Shown piece by piece: positions 17,188 through 26,396 of a stretch of 64,000 bases of DNA. The DNA comes from Chryseobacterium gleum (GTDB lineage: Bacteria > Bacteroidota > Bacteroidia > Flavobacteriales_D > Crocinitomicaceae): NCBI GenBank assembly GCA_945897565.1, contig CAMDFN010000005.1, positions 1 through 64,000 on the forward strand, in the 5' to 3' direction. Position numbers and translations under genes: made by a program. How positions within the stretch are numbered: position 1 is the stretch's first letter; each line of letters begins with the position of its first letter. The notes under the pieces are model-generated. The model made no database searches, was not told the origin of the DNA, and saw nothing but the letters and a program-made list of their open reading frames with translations.

Positions 17188-18082
17188 CCCTATTGACCGC
17201 GATTTATTGCGCCAAGAATTAAACAGCGAACGTTTTTTGCGCACCACGCGCAAAGGCGGCAACGAAATATACCGCGTCAATGCCGAAAATTCACCGGCTG
17301 TTTTGCAAGAAATCGGGCGCTTGCGCGAACTCACCTTTAGAGCTTCAGGTGGTGGCACAGGCGAAGAAATTGACCTAGACGCGCACGATTTTGGCCCCTA
17401 TGCCTATGACCAACTCATTGTTTGGTCCGTAGAAGACCAAGAAATCATCGGCGGCTACCGCTACAAAATCTGTGCAGAGGCCAAAAATGAAAACGGCGCT
17501 TTTGAGCTGTCTACGACCCACTATTTTGAATTCAGTGACTTATTCAAAAACAACTTTTTACCCTACACCATTGAGCTAGGCAGAAGCTGGGTACAGCCCA
17601 ATTTTCAGCCAAATGTCAATCCTAAAAAAGGTTTGTTTGCACTCGATAACATCTGGGATGGTCTAGGTGCCCTCATCCGCTTTTATCCTCAAATCAAGTA
17701 TTTCTTTGGAAAGGTAACCATGTACCCTGATTACGACCGCGAAAGCAGAGATTTCTTGCTACAGTTTTTACACCACTTTTTCCAAGATCCAGACCACCTC
17801 ATTGAAGCCTTTCATCCTTTAGATTTCCGTTCCAGTTCAGACTTTACCTCACTCGTTTCGGGCTTAGACTTCAAGGAAGCGTTCAAAGTGCTCAATCAAT
17901 TTGTGAGAGATCGGGGCACGTTTATTCCGCCGCTCATGAATATTTACATGAACCTCTCCCCTACCATGCGCACCTTCGATACCGCAGTCAATGCCGATTT
18001 TGGTGCGGTAGAAGAAACGGCAATTTTGGTCACGATAGACGACATCTACTTAGAAAAGAAAGAAAGACACCTTGACTTTTGA
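17171..18082 (+). CDS. glsB: N-acyltransferase of glycine-lipid synthesis (GlsB/OlsB-like GNAT fold)
   Basis: 303 residues. The region about 40-180 shows the OlsB/hemolysin-type acyltransferase pattern: RELTFRASGGGTGEEIDLD, YDQLIVWSVEDQEIIGGYR, and ELGRSWVQPNF followed by a helix-rich acyl-ACP-binding part (FALDNIWDGLGALIRFYPQ, MYPDYDR). Family members transfer a 3-hydroxy fatty acid to the amino group of glycine or ornithine. Being paired with the glsA-like gene (17-base overlap) it probably does the first step of glycine-lipid synthesis. It ends 13 bases from the convergent sigma-factor gene with no visible terminator between them. Confidence 0.87.
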   Translation: MKTIIDPIDRDLLRQELNSERFLRTTRKGGNEIYRVNAENSPAVLQEIGRLRELTFRASGGGTGEEIDLDAHDFGPYAYDQLIVWSVEDQEIIGGYRYKICAEAKNENGAFELSTTHYFEFSDLFKNNFLPYTIELGRSWVQPNFQPNVNPKKGLFALDNIWDGLGALIRFYPQIKYFFGKVTMYPDYDRESRDFLLQFLHHFFQDPDHLIEAFHPLDFRSSSDFTSLVSGLDFKEAFKVLNQFVRDRGTFIPPLMNIYMNLSPTMRTFDTAVNADFGAVEETAILVTIDDIYLEKKERHLDF

Positions 18083-18095
18083 ACCTATTATAAGT

Positions 18096-18626
18096 TTAGA
18101 GCCAATCGAGGTCTATACGGCCAATTTTTTTCTTGATTTTCAACCTAATTCTAGACAACAACACATCTACATGCTGAAGGCCTAAGCGCTGTTCAATTTC
18201 TTTAGAACTTCGCTTGTACTCGTATTTCATTTTCAAGATCAAGGCCTCCTTTTTATCTACACAACCAAGCGCCTCAAGGTATAAAGCCTGCAATTCCAAT
18301 TCGCGCTGTGGCGCACACTCCTGAGCAGCCAAGACATAGAAGACTGTTGTTTGCTGCCAAACACTGTTTTTCTGCGCCTGATTTTTGCGCAATTGAGAAA
18401 TACAAAAATGCACCAATACTTTTCGCAACCATGCTTTTGATTCAAAGAGATGGCTGTTTTCAGGCTGAAGTTTGGCCAGCTGCGCGTACAAATGGATTGA
18501 AAAATCTTGTAAGACGTCTTGTTGCTGGGCGCCAGTAAAATAGCGTGCAATAATGTGTTTGAAAAACCGCTGCTCCGTTGCGTAGAGGCTTTCAAATTGT
18601 TGGTGGAGGGTACTTGTAGGCTTCAT
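18096..18626 (-). CDS. ECF-like sigma-70 family factor
   Basis: 176 residues. The N-terminal half has the sigma region 2 pattern (FFKHIIARYFTGAQQQDVLQ, then SKAWLRKVLVHFCISQLRKN, which aligns with the conserved WL..ia.n...d..R signature). The C-terminal half resembles region 4 (KKEALILKMKYEYKRSSKEI, then a helix-turn-helix LGLQHVDVLLSRIRLKIKKKI). No anti-sigma gene is adjacent, so the signal it answers cannot be inferred. It is divergent from porQ (78 bases between starts); an ECF factor controlling T9SS genes is known in Porphyromonas (SigP), but sequence alone does not show this one is its equivalent. Confidence 0.8.
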   Translation of the reverse strand: MKPTSTLHQQFESLYATEQRFFKHIIARYFTGAQQQDVLQDFSIHLYAQLAKLQPENSHLFESKAWLRKVLVHFCISQLRKNQAQKNSVWQQTTVFYVLAAQECAPQRELELQALYLEALGCVDKKEALILKMKYEYKRSSKEIEQRLGLQHVDVLLSRIRLKIKKKIGRIDLDWL

Positions 18627-18704
18627 GTTTTGGCGATATGCAATTATTGTTCCAAAGTTTTTGACACTATTTTTTATTGTATTTTCACAATCTGATTTGA
18701 CGTT

Positions 18705-19757
18705 ATGCGTTTAAAGCTTATGAAATTAATTGGCTTCATCTTATTTGGCTGCGTTTTCAGCGCACAAGCGCAGTACAGCTGGGGAACACACGCGTTTACG
18801 TACCTGAATCAACTCAATAACGCGACAAACGCAGGGGTTGGCGGCAGGTTATACGCACTCAATGACAAAGAAGTTGGGCTCAGCATAGATCAGCCTGGCC
18901 TCCTAGACGCTTCGCTCAACAACCAATACCACACTTCTGTTGGCATTTTACCGAGCGGTGTGCATTACGGCTCGCTGGTGAGCGCTGTAAAAACCAAATG
19001 GGGTGTTTTTGCGCCTTACTTGCGCTACATGAATTACGGCTCTTTTAACCAGACCAACACAGAAGGGCAAGTTACCGGAACATTTAATGCCTTAGATTAC
19101 AACATCGGCACGAGCTATGCCTATACGCCCAATCCTTATTTTAGAATTGGCGCTCAAATCAATCTCCTTGGTTCACATTTAGAACGGTTTAGCGCTTTTG
19201 GATTCTCTACTCACTTTTCAGCACTTTTGGTGCACCCCAATCAACAATTTGTAGCCGCGCTTGGCCTCAGAAATGCAGGCTATATTTTTAAAGACTACAC
19301 ACCGCAAGCCAATTCTGTGCTGCCCCTAGACGTTTATGCAGCTGTTAGTTTCCGCCTAGCGCATGCACCGTTTCGTTTTCATTTGGTAGGGCATTCACTC
19401 AATCGTTCACAAAATATTTGGCTCGATCCAAATGCCACAGCAACCCTAGATCCGCTCACCGGCGATACCATTCCGGTTTACGCACCCAATATTGGAGAAA
19501 AAATTGCGAACCACCTGCATTTTCAGCTCGAACTCATCCCTAAAGGAGCCATTCAAATTCGAATGGGTTTTGATTACAACCGCAGACAACAACTGAAACT
19601 CGATGATTTTCCTGGCCTAGCGGGCTTTTCTTTTGGAACGCGCTTGCACATCAAGCGTTTTGATCTCGACTACGCCGTTCAGTTTTATTCCAAAGCTGGC
19701 AGCATCCAAACCATCGGGCTCAGCACCGATTTAGCGCGTCTTAAAAAGAAAATTTAG
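18705..19757 (+). CDS. porQ: Type IX secretion system protein PorQ
   Basis: 350 residues; a start at 18720 (MKLIGFILFG) is equally possible and still gives a signal peptide ending SAQAQ. The pattern of an outer-membrane beta-barrel of the PorV/PorQ family is clear: an early NATNAGVGGRLYALNDKEVG block, alternating amphipathic strands through the body, and a terminal strand region (IQTIGLSTDLARLKK). PorQ works in T9SS cargo maturation and attachment in the outer membrane, alongside PorU, PorV and PorZ. It fits the T9SS tails found on cargo proteins in this window. It overlaps the convergent trmN6 gene by 4 bases. Confidence 0.88.
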   Translation: MRLKLMKLIGFILFGCVFSAQAQYSWGTHAFTYLNQLNNATNAGVGGRLYALNDKEVGLSIDQPGLLDASLNNQYHTSVGILPSGVHYGSLVSAVKTKWGVFAPYLRYMNYGSFNQTNTEGQVTGTFNALDYNIGTSYAYTPNPYFRIGAQINLLGSHLERFSAFGFSTHFSALLVHPNQQFVAALGLRNAGYIFKDYTPQANSVLPLDVYAAVSFRLAHAPFRFHLVGHSLNRSQNIWLDPNATATLDPLTGDTIPVYAPNIGEKIANHLHFQLELIPKGAIQIRMGFDYNRRQQLKLDDFPGLAGFSFGTRLHIKRFDLDYAVQFYSKAGSIQTIGLSTDLARLKKKI

Positions 19758-20461
19758 ATTGGCCTGTCATGAAAATGCCCTGCTAGCTTGCGGTAATCTG
19801 CATGATAGCTCCCGTCCAAATCTCGAATAAAATAAGTCCGAACTTTATCTTTTTTGGCATTTCTCTCCAAACACAAAACCCAACGCTTGTCTAATTTTTG
19901 CGCATTCGCATGAAAATGAATTTCTTGCGCACAGTTCCAACCCTGCAATTGACAAAAATCTAGTGTCTGAGCAGCTAGTAAAGGCGGCAAAATAAGCCAA
20001 ATTTGGCCCGCTTCATGACAGCGCAAACAAAGGTCTTGAAGTAAGTCAAAATAAGCAGGTTCAGCCATGTGTTTGGCCTGCTGATCAAGCGCGTGTTGCG
20101 CTGGTAAACTATCGATAAAAAATGGAGGATTCGAGACGACTACATCGTATTTTTGATCCAAAGGCAAGGCAGAAAGTGTGGTTTGAATGGCCTTTAAGCG
20201 GGAAGCATATCTAGAATTTCCAAAATTGAACTGCGCGTCTTGTACGGCGCCTTCGCTCGGATCAATACCTGTGATGTGGACTTCATCAAAGCGAGAAGCA
20301 AGCATTAATGCGATGACACCATTGCCCGTACCTACATCTAGGATTTTCAAGTGCTTATGGGGTATTTGGACGCTCGCACCCAATAAAATAGCGTCCGTAC
20401 TGACCTTTAACGGACTATTCTCTTGACGAACAGTAAAATCTTTAAAGGCAAATACGGCCAT
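19754..20461 (-). CDS. trmN6: tRNA1(Val) adenine(37)-N6-methyltransferase
   Basis: 235 residues from the ATG at 20461 ([11 protein letters not shown]). Longer readings from 20518 lie wholly inside proS and are rejected. Family signs: KDFTVRQENSPLKVSTDAILLG near the N terminus, abbreviated here as FTV...KVSTDA, SAM motif I DVGTGNGVIALML, and the N6-adenine catalytic motif NPPF (SNPPFFIDSL). The start shares one base with the proS stop codon (TAATG), so translation is coupled. It modifies A37 of tRNA-Val next to the anticodon. Confidence 0.9.
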   Translation of the reverse strand: MAVFAFKDFTVRQENSPLKVSTDAILLGASVQIPHKHLKILDVGTGNGVIALMLASRFDEVHITGIDPSEGAVQDAQFNFGNSRYASRLKAIQTTLSALPLDQKYDVVVSNPPFFIDSLPAQHALDQQAKHMAEPAYFDLLQDLCLRCHEAGQIWLILPPLLAAQTLDFCQLQGWNCAQEIHFHANAQKLDKRWVLCLERNAKKDKVRTYFIRDLDGSYHADYRKLAGHFHDRPI

Positions 20462-21933
20462 TAATAAGCTTTGGCAAACACAACACGACCTGCTGATGGC
20501 TTCCCTGTGACCATACAAACACCAGGCTCCGGTTGCTGATCAAAAGGAATGCAACGAATGGTGGCTTTGGTCTCTTGCTTGATGCGTTCTTCGGTTTCGG
20601 CAGTGCCGTCCCAATGGGCCAAGAAAAAACCGCCATTTTCAATGTCGATCTTGAATTGTTCGTAAGAATCTATGGTGTGTGTATTGGCAGTGCGGAAATC
20701 TACCGCACGCTGTAAGAGATTTTGTTGAATGTCTTTTAATAGGGACTCAATGACCTCCACTAAATTAGCGAAATCGAGGGTTTCTTTGGATTTGGTATCG
20801 CGACGAGCCACTTCAATTTTGCCGTTCTCGAGATCGCGCGGCCCCATGGCCAAACGCACGGGAACACCTTTGGTTTCGTATTCGGCGAACTTCCATCCTG
20901 GGCGACGGTTGTCGTCGTTGTCGTATTTGAAGCGAATGCCTTTTGCCTTGAATTCTTGTGCCAATTGTTGGAATTTGACATTGATTTGATTGAGCTCTTC
21001 TTCGGTGCGGTAAATAGGCACTCCAACTACTTGAATTGGCGCCAAAGCCGGCGGCACAATAAGCCCTTCGTCGTCAGAATGCGTCATGATAAGCGCACCC
21101 ATTAAGCGTGTGGAAACACCCCAAGAGGTAGCCCAAACGTAGTCTAGCTTGCCTTCTTTATCTGCAAATTTTACTTCAAAAGCCTTGGCAAAATTCTGAC
21201 CAAGAAAATGACTTGTGCCCGCCTGCAAGGCCTTGCCGTCTTGCATGAGGGCTTCAATACAGAGCGTGTCTTCGGCTCCGGCAAAGCGTTCGCTCGCAGT
21301 TTTACGGCCTTTGAGTACTGGCATGGCCATGTAGTTTTCGGCAAATTCTGCGTAGACGTCTAGCATTTGTTCGGCCTCGGCAATCGCTTCTGTTTTGGTT
21401 GCGTGAGCGGTGTGTCCTTCTTGCCACAAGAATTCTGTTGTGCGCAAAAACAAACGCGTGCGCATTTCCCAGCGGACTACATTGGCCCATTGATTGATCA
21501 AGATGGGGAGGTCGCGATAAGACTGTATCCAGTTTTTATAAGAATTCCAGATAATGGTTTCTGAGGTGGGGCGAACGATGAGTTCTTCTTGTAATTTAGC
21601 GTCTGGATCCACAATAATGCCGCTGCCGTCTTCGGCATTTTTGAGGCGATAATGTGTGACCACAGCACATTCTTTGGCAAAGCCGTCGACGTGCGCAGCT
21701 TCTTTACTGAGGTAGCTCTTGGGAATAAAGAGTGGGAAATAGGCATTCGAATGGCCAGTTTCTTTGAATTTGGCATCGAGGACGTCGCGCATGTTTTCCC
21801 AGATGGCATAGCCATAAGGTTTGATGACCATACAACCGCGCACATCGGAGTGCTCAGCGAGGTCGGCTTTATAAACGAGGTCGTTGTACCAGGTTGCGTA
21901 ATCTTCTTGACGGGAGACTTTCTTTTCGGCCAT
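20461..21933 (-). CDS. proS: Proline--tRNA ligase, archaeal/eukaryotic-like (type 3)
   Basis: 490 residues from the ATG at 21933; an upstream in-frame ATG at 21957 falls inside the -7 box and is rejected. Class II synthetase features are visible: [17 protein letters not shown] (motif 1 region), FPLFIPKS, the substrate loop RPTSETIIW, the motif 2 RWE followed by [20 protein letters not shown], and motif 3 around [18 protein letters not shown]. The C-terminal anticodon-binding domain contains [10 protein letters not shown], and the zinc-type ProS tail ends with a Cys-containing segment (RCIPF...GVCMVTG). No bacterial-type editing (INS) insertion is present. Confidence 0.96.
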   Translation of the reverse strand: MAEKKVSRQEDYATWYNDLVYKADLAEHSDVRGCMVIKPYGYAIWENMRDVLDAKFKETGHSNAYFPLFIPKSYLSKEAAHVDGFAKECAVVTHYRLKNAEDGSGIIVDPDAKLQEELIVRPTSETIIWNSYKNWIQSYRDLPILINQWANVVRWEMRTRLFLRTTEFLWQEGHTAHATKTEAIAEAEQMLDVYAEFAENYMAMPVLKGRKTASERFAGAEDTLCIEALMQDGKALQAGTSHFLGQNFAKAFEVKFADKEGKLDYVWATSWGVSTRLMGALIMTHSDDEGLIVPPALAPIQVVGVPIYRTEEELNQINVKFQQLAQEFKAKGIRFKYDNDDNRRPGWKFAEYETKGVPVRLAMGPRDLENGKIEVARRDTKSKETLDFANLVEVIESLLKDIQQNLLQRAVDFRTANTHTIDSYEQFKIDIENGGFFLAHWDGTAETEERIKQETKATIRCIPFDQQPEPGVCMVTGKPSAGRVVFAKAY

Positions 21934-21954
21934 AGTGTGCTTGCTTTGAAAGCG

Positions 21955-21962
21955 CAAAGATA
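21955..21962 (-). promoter_or_regulatory. -7 promoter box for proS-trmN6
   Basis: TATCTTTG on the minus strand, a perfect TAnnTTTG. It ends 21 bases before the ATG of proS; predicted leader about 18 bases. Confidence 0.55.
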
Positions 21963-21969
21963 AGCAATT

Positions 21970-23811
21970 CTATGGTAAGCGGGGCTTGGTCGTTTGCGGA
22001 GAACAACGGTTTTGCAACAAACTATTCATGTAGAACTGATACAAGACACTCATTTGTTGGCTCACCTTCGCCTCTTCTTTTGAATAATTGCGCTGTATGC
22101 CGGGGGTCCAGGCAATGGGCAGTAGATTGGTGCCATTATAAATGAAAGACAGTAAATTGCCGTTGTCATAGACCATTTTCTGACCTTGATTGACTTCAAA
22201 ACAAGATGAACCCAATTGATAAGGTGATTTTTCATACCCTAAAAGATCGAGTAGCGTTGGCATGATGTCTATTTGCTGAAAAACAACTCCTTTGGCAGGT
22301 TTAGGAATATCCAGCGCAGGGTGGTAAAAAGCAATTGGAATGTGGTAGCGCCAGTCAAGTGTTTGGAATTGTCGCTGACGGGTTGGGCCAACATGATCAG
22401 CGGTAATCACAAACAAGGTGTTTTTGAACCAAGACTCATTTTGATACCGCTTGAAAAAGCGACGCAGTGAAAAATCAGTGTAAGAAATTGTTTTGCATAA
22501 AGGCTCCGGGCCTTTTTTTAATTTGGCCTTAAACGCAGCCGGTACTTTATAGGGATGGTGTGAACTCAAAGTAAAAATAGTGCTGAAAAAGGGTTGCTTG
22601 ACCTTTTGCAGTTCACTGCCAAAGAAGTGGAGCATATGGTGATCCCAGATACCCCAGTTGCCGTCAAAATGTGCCTGATTCGGATAAGATTCCATGCCTT
22701 TATAGGTATCTACACCAATTGCTTTTGTAAAACTCTTGAAACTCATAGAGCCTTCTTTGGCACCGTGATAAAATGAGGTCTTGTAGCCTTTTGATTTGAG
22801 TATTTGTGGCAGGCTATTGAGTTGATTACTGCAATACGGAGAAAGTATATAAGACTCTGGTAGCCAAGAAGGCATGCCCGCCAAAATGGCAGGAACGGCA
22901 TCCATTGAAGTGCGGCCATTGGCAACGGCATATTCAAAAAACAGACCTTTCTGTAGCAGTGAATCTAGAAAAGGACTGTAAGATTTTGGACTATTTGGGC
23001 CCGCGTAGTTTGTGCCAAAGCTTTCTAAAATCAAGACAACAACATTGGTGTTTTTGGGCAGCGTAGAATGCACTTGTTTGTTTTTGCTTGGCAAAAGACT
23101 TTGCATTGTACGATTTGAATGGATCTTGACCAATTGAGTTGAACCATCATTGGTTGTTTTGAGTACCGTAAAAGCTGTATTGAGCACAATTGGCGCTTGC
23201 TCAAGGCTACTTAGAGCAGTTGCATCTATAATGCCAATTGGGCGCAATTGAACACCTCCTCTTCCCATGACAACTACAAAACCAAATAGCAAAAAATAGC
23301 GCAACCATTGTTGTTTGTTTTTCCAATCAAAATGTATCGCATCAAACTTCTTGATCTGTTGCCATAATAAATAGAACAAGCAAACAAATACCAATGGGAG
23401 CCACCAAAACTCCAGTAAAAATTCTCCAGCTAAGGAGCTCGATTCTGTACCGGTGAGCAGATGTAGGAAATAACTAAAACCCGAACGTTTTTGAGTGTAA
23501 GAAAAATAGGCGATATCCCAACTGTTGAGCACGAGGATCGTAAATGCGAGAACAACCATGTAAAATTTGGCCAGCATTTGGAATGACTTTTTGGCTGTCG
23601 TCCCTAATTTATTGCTGAGCGGATGCAACAATAAGAACAATGGTAAGCTCAGTAGAGCGATTGTAACCAAATCGAAATAGCAACCGATTACAAACAATGA
23701 GGGATCGATTTGCTTGAAAAAGGTAGCGTTTTGCAGTGTGAAAGCTACACGCAAGATGCTCATGCTGGATAATAAGCCAAGAAAAAACTTAAATATGGGC
23801 TTTGCGTTCAA
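21970..23811 (-). CDS. LTA synthase-family phosphoglycerol/phosphoethanolamine transferase
   Basis: 613 residues. About five transmembrane segments occupy the first 190 residues. A large periplasmic sulfatase-fold domain follows: VVLILESFG (metal-binding Glu), NGRTSMDAVPAIL with the Thr nucleophile, YHGAKEGSMSFKSF, GIWDHHML, TLSSHHPYKVP and ITADHVGP (metal Asp-His). This is the LtaS/MdoB plan. Gram-negative members decorate periplasmic glucans, lipid A or other glycans with phosphoglycerol or similar groups; the acceptor here is unknown. It starts 4 bases after the E1 gene on the same strand and is probably co-transcribed, although the functions seem unrelated. Confidence 0.92.
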   Translation of the reverse strand: MNAKPIFKFFLGLLSSMSILRVAFTLQNATFFKQIDPSLFVIGCYFDLVTIALLSLPLFLLLHPLSNKLGTTAKKSFQMLAKFYMVVLAFTILVLNSWDIAYFSYTQKRSGFSYFLHLLTGTESSSLAGEFLLEFWWLPLVFVCLFYLLWQQIKKFDAIHFDWKNKQQWLRYFLLFGFVVVMGRGGVQLRPIGIIDATALSSLEQAPIVLNTAFTVLKTTNDGSTQLVKIHSNRTMQSLLPSKNKQVHSTLPKNTNVVVLILESFGTNYAGPNSPKSYSPFLDSLLQKGLFFEYAVANGRTSMDAVPAILAGMPSWLPESYILSPYCSNQLNSLPQILKSKGYKTSFYHGAKEGSMSFKSFTKAIGVDTYKGMESYPNQAHFDGNWGIWDHHMLHFFGSELQKVKQPFFSTIFTLSSHHPYKVPAAFKAKLKKGPEPLCKTISYTDFSLRRFFKRYQNESWFKNTLFVITADHVGPTRQRQFQTLDWRYHIPIAFYHPALDIPKPAKGVVFQQIDIMPTLLDLLGYEKSPYQLGSSCFEVNQGQKMVYDNGNLLSFIYNGTNLLPIAWTPGIQRNYSKEEAKVSQQMSVLYQFYMNSLLQNRCSPQTTKPRLP

Positions 23812-23815
23812 GGGG

Positions 23816-25810
23816 TCAGTAGGCCAAAAGTTTGTCGATGGTAGAAAGCAAGCGGCTGCTCGCTAAATATTGTTGTTCGAGGTCTGCGGCAAATGGAACT
23901 GGGGTGTCTAAGGAAGCCACGCGCAAGACGGGCGCATCTAGCTGTGCAAAACAATATTCATTGACCAAAGCCACAACTTCTCCACCGATGCCTGCAGTGA
24001 GGGTATCTTCGTGCAGAACCAATACGCGCCCAGTTTTGCCTGCTGCGGCAATGATGGCTTCTACATCGAGTGGCAATAAGGTGCGCAAATCGAGGATTTC
24101 AAAAGTGTGATCAGGACGCTGAGCCGCGGCATCTAGCGCCCAATGCACGCCCAGGCCATAGGTAATAATGGTGAGGTCTTGGCCTTCTTTGGCGAGCGCT
24201 GCTTTGCCAATTGGTGTGTTGTAATAACCTGCTGGAACTTCGCCTTTTAGGCTGCGGTACAAAAACTTATGCTCAAAGAAAAGAACAGGGTTTGGATCTT
24301 CGAATGCAGCAAGTAAAAGACCTTTCGCGTCTTGCGGATTGGATGGATATACTACTTTCAAGCCTGGGGTGTGTACAAACCAGGCTTCATTGCTTTGCGA
24401 ATGAAAAGGGCCTGCAGCTGTACCTGCTCCTGTAGGCATACGCACCACGACATCTGCGTTCTGACCCCAGCGCCAATGCATTTTGGCTAAATTATTGACA
24501 ATCTGATTGAAACCAACAGTTACAAAGTCGGCAAATTGCATTTCAACCATGGCTTTCATACCAGAAATACTCAAGCCCAAACCGGCGCCAATAATAGCTG
24601 ATTCACAAAGTGGTGTATTGCGAACGCGGTCTTTGCCGAAGATCTCTACAAAACCTTCAGTGACCTTAAAAGCGCCGCCGTATTCGGCGATATCTTGCCC
24701 CATAAGTACTAGCTCAGGATGCTTGTGCATGGCTTCGCGCAAGCCATCTTGAATGGCATCAATAAAGCGCACTTCTGTTGAGGCTTCTGTTGGTGCAACA
24801 GGCTCAAAAGTATGTGGCGCATAGACATCGTTGCGTTCTTGAGCGAGGTCGGGAATAATTTGGGGAGCAGCATTGGCTTGATCAAAAGCATGCTGAATAT
24901 CTTCTTTATATTGTTGTTTGATGCTTTCAATGGTTTGCGCATCGAGCACACCTTCTTGTAGTAGATAGGCTTCGAAGTTGCTCACTGGGTCTTTGGACTC
25001 CCATTCTGTTTGCAGGCCTTCTGGGTAATATTTGGTGCCCGAGGCTTCTTCATGGCCACGCATGCGAAAGGTCATGAGCTCTAAGATGAAAGGACGCGGG
25101 TTTTCTTGAATTTGTGCACGAATTTGACGCACCGTTTCGATGACCGCCAGTATGTTGTTGCCATCTACTTGAATGGCATCCATGCCATAGCCGATACCTT
25201 TATCGATGAATTGCTTGCAGCGGAATTGTTCTGAAGACGGCGTGCTTAAGCCCCAACGGTTGTTTTCTATGGCAAAAATAACGGGGAGCTGCCAAACAGC
25301 AGCTACGTTGAGCGCTTCGTGAAAATCGCCTTCAGACGCACCGCCATCACCAGTAAAAACAAGCGTGGTATCTTGGTTCTTACGGACTTTCGACGACAGC
25401 GCTATGCCATCGGCAATACCTAGTTGGGGCCCTAAATGAGAAATCATGCCCACCAATTTGTGCTCTTGAGTGCCGAAGTGAAAACTGCGGTCACGGCCTT
25501 TGGTGTAGCCGTCGGCTTTACCTTGAAATTGCGCAAACAAGCGCTGTAAGGGTATCTGACGGGTGGTAAAAACACCTAAATTGCGGTGCATCGGCAAAAT
25601 GTATTCGTGCGCAGCCATAGCATAGGCGCAACCTACAGAAACGGCTTCTTGTCCCCAGCCCGAGAACCACTTTGTAATCTTGCCTTGTCTGAGCAAAATA
25701 AGCATTTTTTCCTCGATTATGCGAGGCAATACCAATTGCTTATAAATGGCGATGAGTTCTTCTGTTGCGAAGGAATGTTGTTGGTAATTGATGGGGTCTT
25801 GGTCTGGCAT
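23816..25810 (-). CDS. Fused E1 alpha/beta subunit of a branched-chain-type 2-oxoacid dehydrogenase
   Basis: 664 residues carrying both E1 halves in one chain. The alpha part (about 1-330) has the thiamine diphosphate motif starting GDGGASEGDFHEALN and ending ENN (GDG at 154-156) and the loop MRGHEEASGTKYY. The beta part (about 345-664) has GQDIAEYGGAFKVTEG, TPLCESAIIG, the MVEMQFADFV segment and LRTLLPLD. The fused order alpha-beta is common in Bacteroidota. It decarboxylates a 2-oxoacid (2-oxoisovalerate or similar) and passes the acyl group to E2; a fitting E2 gene lies at 57888-59174. No E3 gene is seen. Confidence 0.94.
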   Translation of the reverse strand: MPDQDPINYQQHSFATEELIAIYKQLVLPRIIEEKMLILLRQGKITKWFSGWGQEAVSVGCAYAMAAHEYILPMHRNLGVFTTRQIPLQRLFAQFQGKADGYTKGRDRSFHFGTQEHKLVGMISHLGPQLGIADGIALSSKVRKNQDTTLVFTGDGGASEGDFHEALNVAAVWQLPVIFAIENNRWGLSTPSSEQFRCKQFIDKGIGYGMDAIQVDGNNILAVIETVRQIRAQIQENPRPFILELMTFRMRGHEEASGTKYYPEGLQTEWESKDPVSNFEAYLLQEGVLDAQTIESIKQQYKEDIQHAFDQANAAPQIIPDLAQERNDVYAPHTFEPVAPTEASTEVRFIDAIQDGLREAMHKHPELVLMGQDIAEYGGAFKVTEGFVEIFGKDRVRNTPLCESAIIGAGLGLSISGMKAMVEMQFADFVTVGFNQIVNNLAKMHWRWGQNADVVVRMPTGAGTAAGPFHSQSNEAWFVHTPGLKVVYPSNPQDAKGLLLAAFEDPNPVLFFEHKFLYRSLKGEVPAGYYNTPIGKAALAKEGQDLTIITYGLGVHWALDAAAQRPDHTFEILDLRTLLPLDVEAIIAAAGKTGRVLVLHEDTLTAGIGGEVVALVNEYCFAQLDAPVLRVASLDTPVPFAADLEQQYLASSRLLSTIDKLLAY

Positions 25811-25814
25811 TATA

Positions 25815-26363
25815 TTATACTTTTAAACCGCGGACAACGCGTTCTTTGCGTTTGGTGCGCTCTAGTTTTTTCTTCACGATCAATAAATGTGCTGCACGTG
25901 GAGCGCCTCTAGTGAGGTCTACTTTGTATTCGTTGCCGCCGTAGTTGATGCGGGCACCACCTTGCGCCGACCAATCTGCATCCAAATAATAACGACGCAC
26001 ACTTGCGCCATCTGTTTTGGTGGCAAAAGGAATAGCGCGCTGGTCTCCGGTTTCAAAACGAACAAGAATTTGGCCGGCATCGCCGAAGTTTTCAAAAATA
26101 CAGCGCGTTCCGGCAGGAATCACTACGGATTCTGATTGTGAATTGGAACTAGAAACAAGCGCGCCGTTTTGAGTTGTCAGCTCGCTTGATTGCTTGTTGA
26201 TCTGGTTTAAAATAATGGTGTGAGATGTATAAAACTGGACTTGGCGGAGTTTATCTTCGGTATCTAGACTAAATTCGTCTCGGATGGCAGTGGTATAAGG
26301 AATTTTGGTTCCGCATGAGGCCGTAAGGGCCGCAAGAAGGATAAAAAGTGTGAATTGTTTCAT
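25815..26363 (-). CDS. Lipoprotein of unknown function
   Basis: 182 residues with a lipoprotein signal (FILLAALTASCGT; lipid-modified Cys 17). The rest is soluble and beta-rich with a conserved-looking block CIFENFGDAGQILVRFETGD and YYLDADW. The C terminus is strongly basic (KKKLERTKRKERVVRG). It ends 4 bases before the E1 gene on the same strand. Similar small lipoproteins are seen in Flavobacteriia, but I know of no function. Divergent from the next lipoprotein gene with only 33 bases between starts. Confidence 0.8.
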   Translation of the reverse strand: MKQFTLFILLAALTASCGTKIPYTTAIRDEFSLDTEDKLRQVQFYTSHTIILNQINKQSSELTTQNGALVSSSNSQSESVVIPAGTRCIFENFGDAGQILVRFETGDQRAIPFATKTDGASVRRYYLDADWSAQGGARINYGGNEYKVDLTRGAPRAAHLLIVKKKLERTKRKERVVRGLKV

Positions 26364-26369
26364 AGTTGT

Positions 26370-26387
26370 TAAATTTGTTCAAAATTA
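26370..26387. promoter_or_regulatory. Divergent promoter pair for two lipoprotein genes
   Basis: Two opposed -7 boxes lie in the 33-base gap: TAAATTTG on the plus strand (26370-26377) for the gene at 26397, and TAATTTTG on the minus strand (26380-26387) for the gene at 26363. Both match TAnnTTTG exactly. Each start lies within the upstream region of the other, so polymerase binding should be mutually exclusive. Confidence 0.45.
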
Positions 26388-26396
26388 ATTAAAAAG

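Noticed and set aside
25888-25906. Possible parS-like word around GCACGTGGAGC
   Set aside because: Only the core CACGTG fits; the outer bases do not match the tgttncacgtgnaaca consensus, and it lies inside a coding gene.
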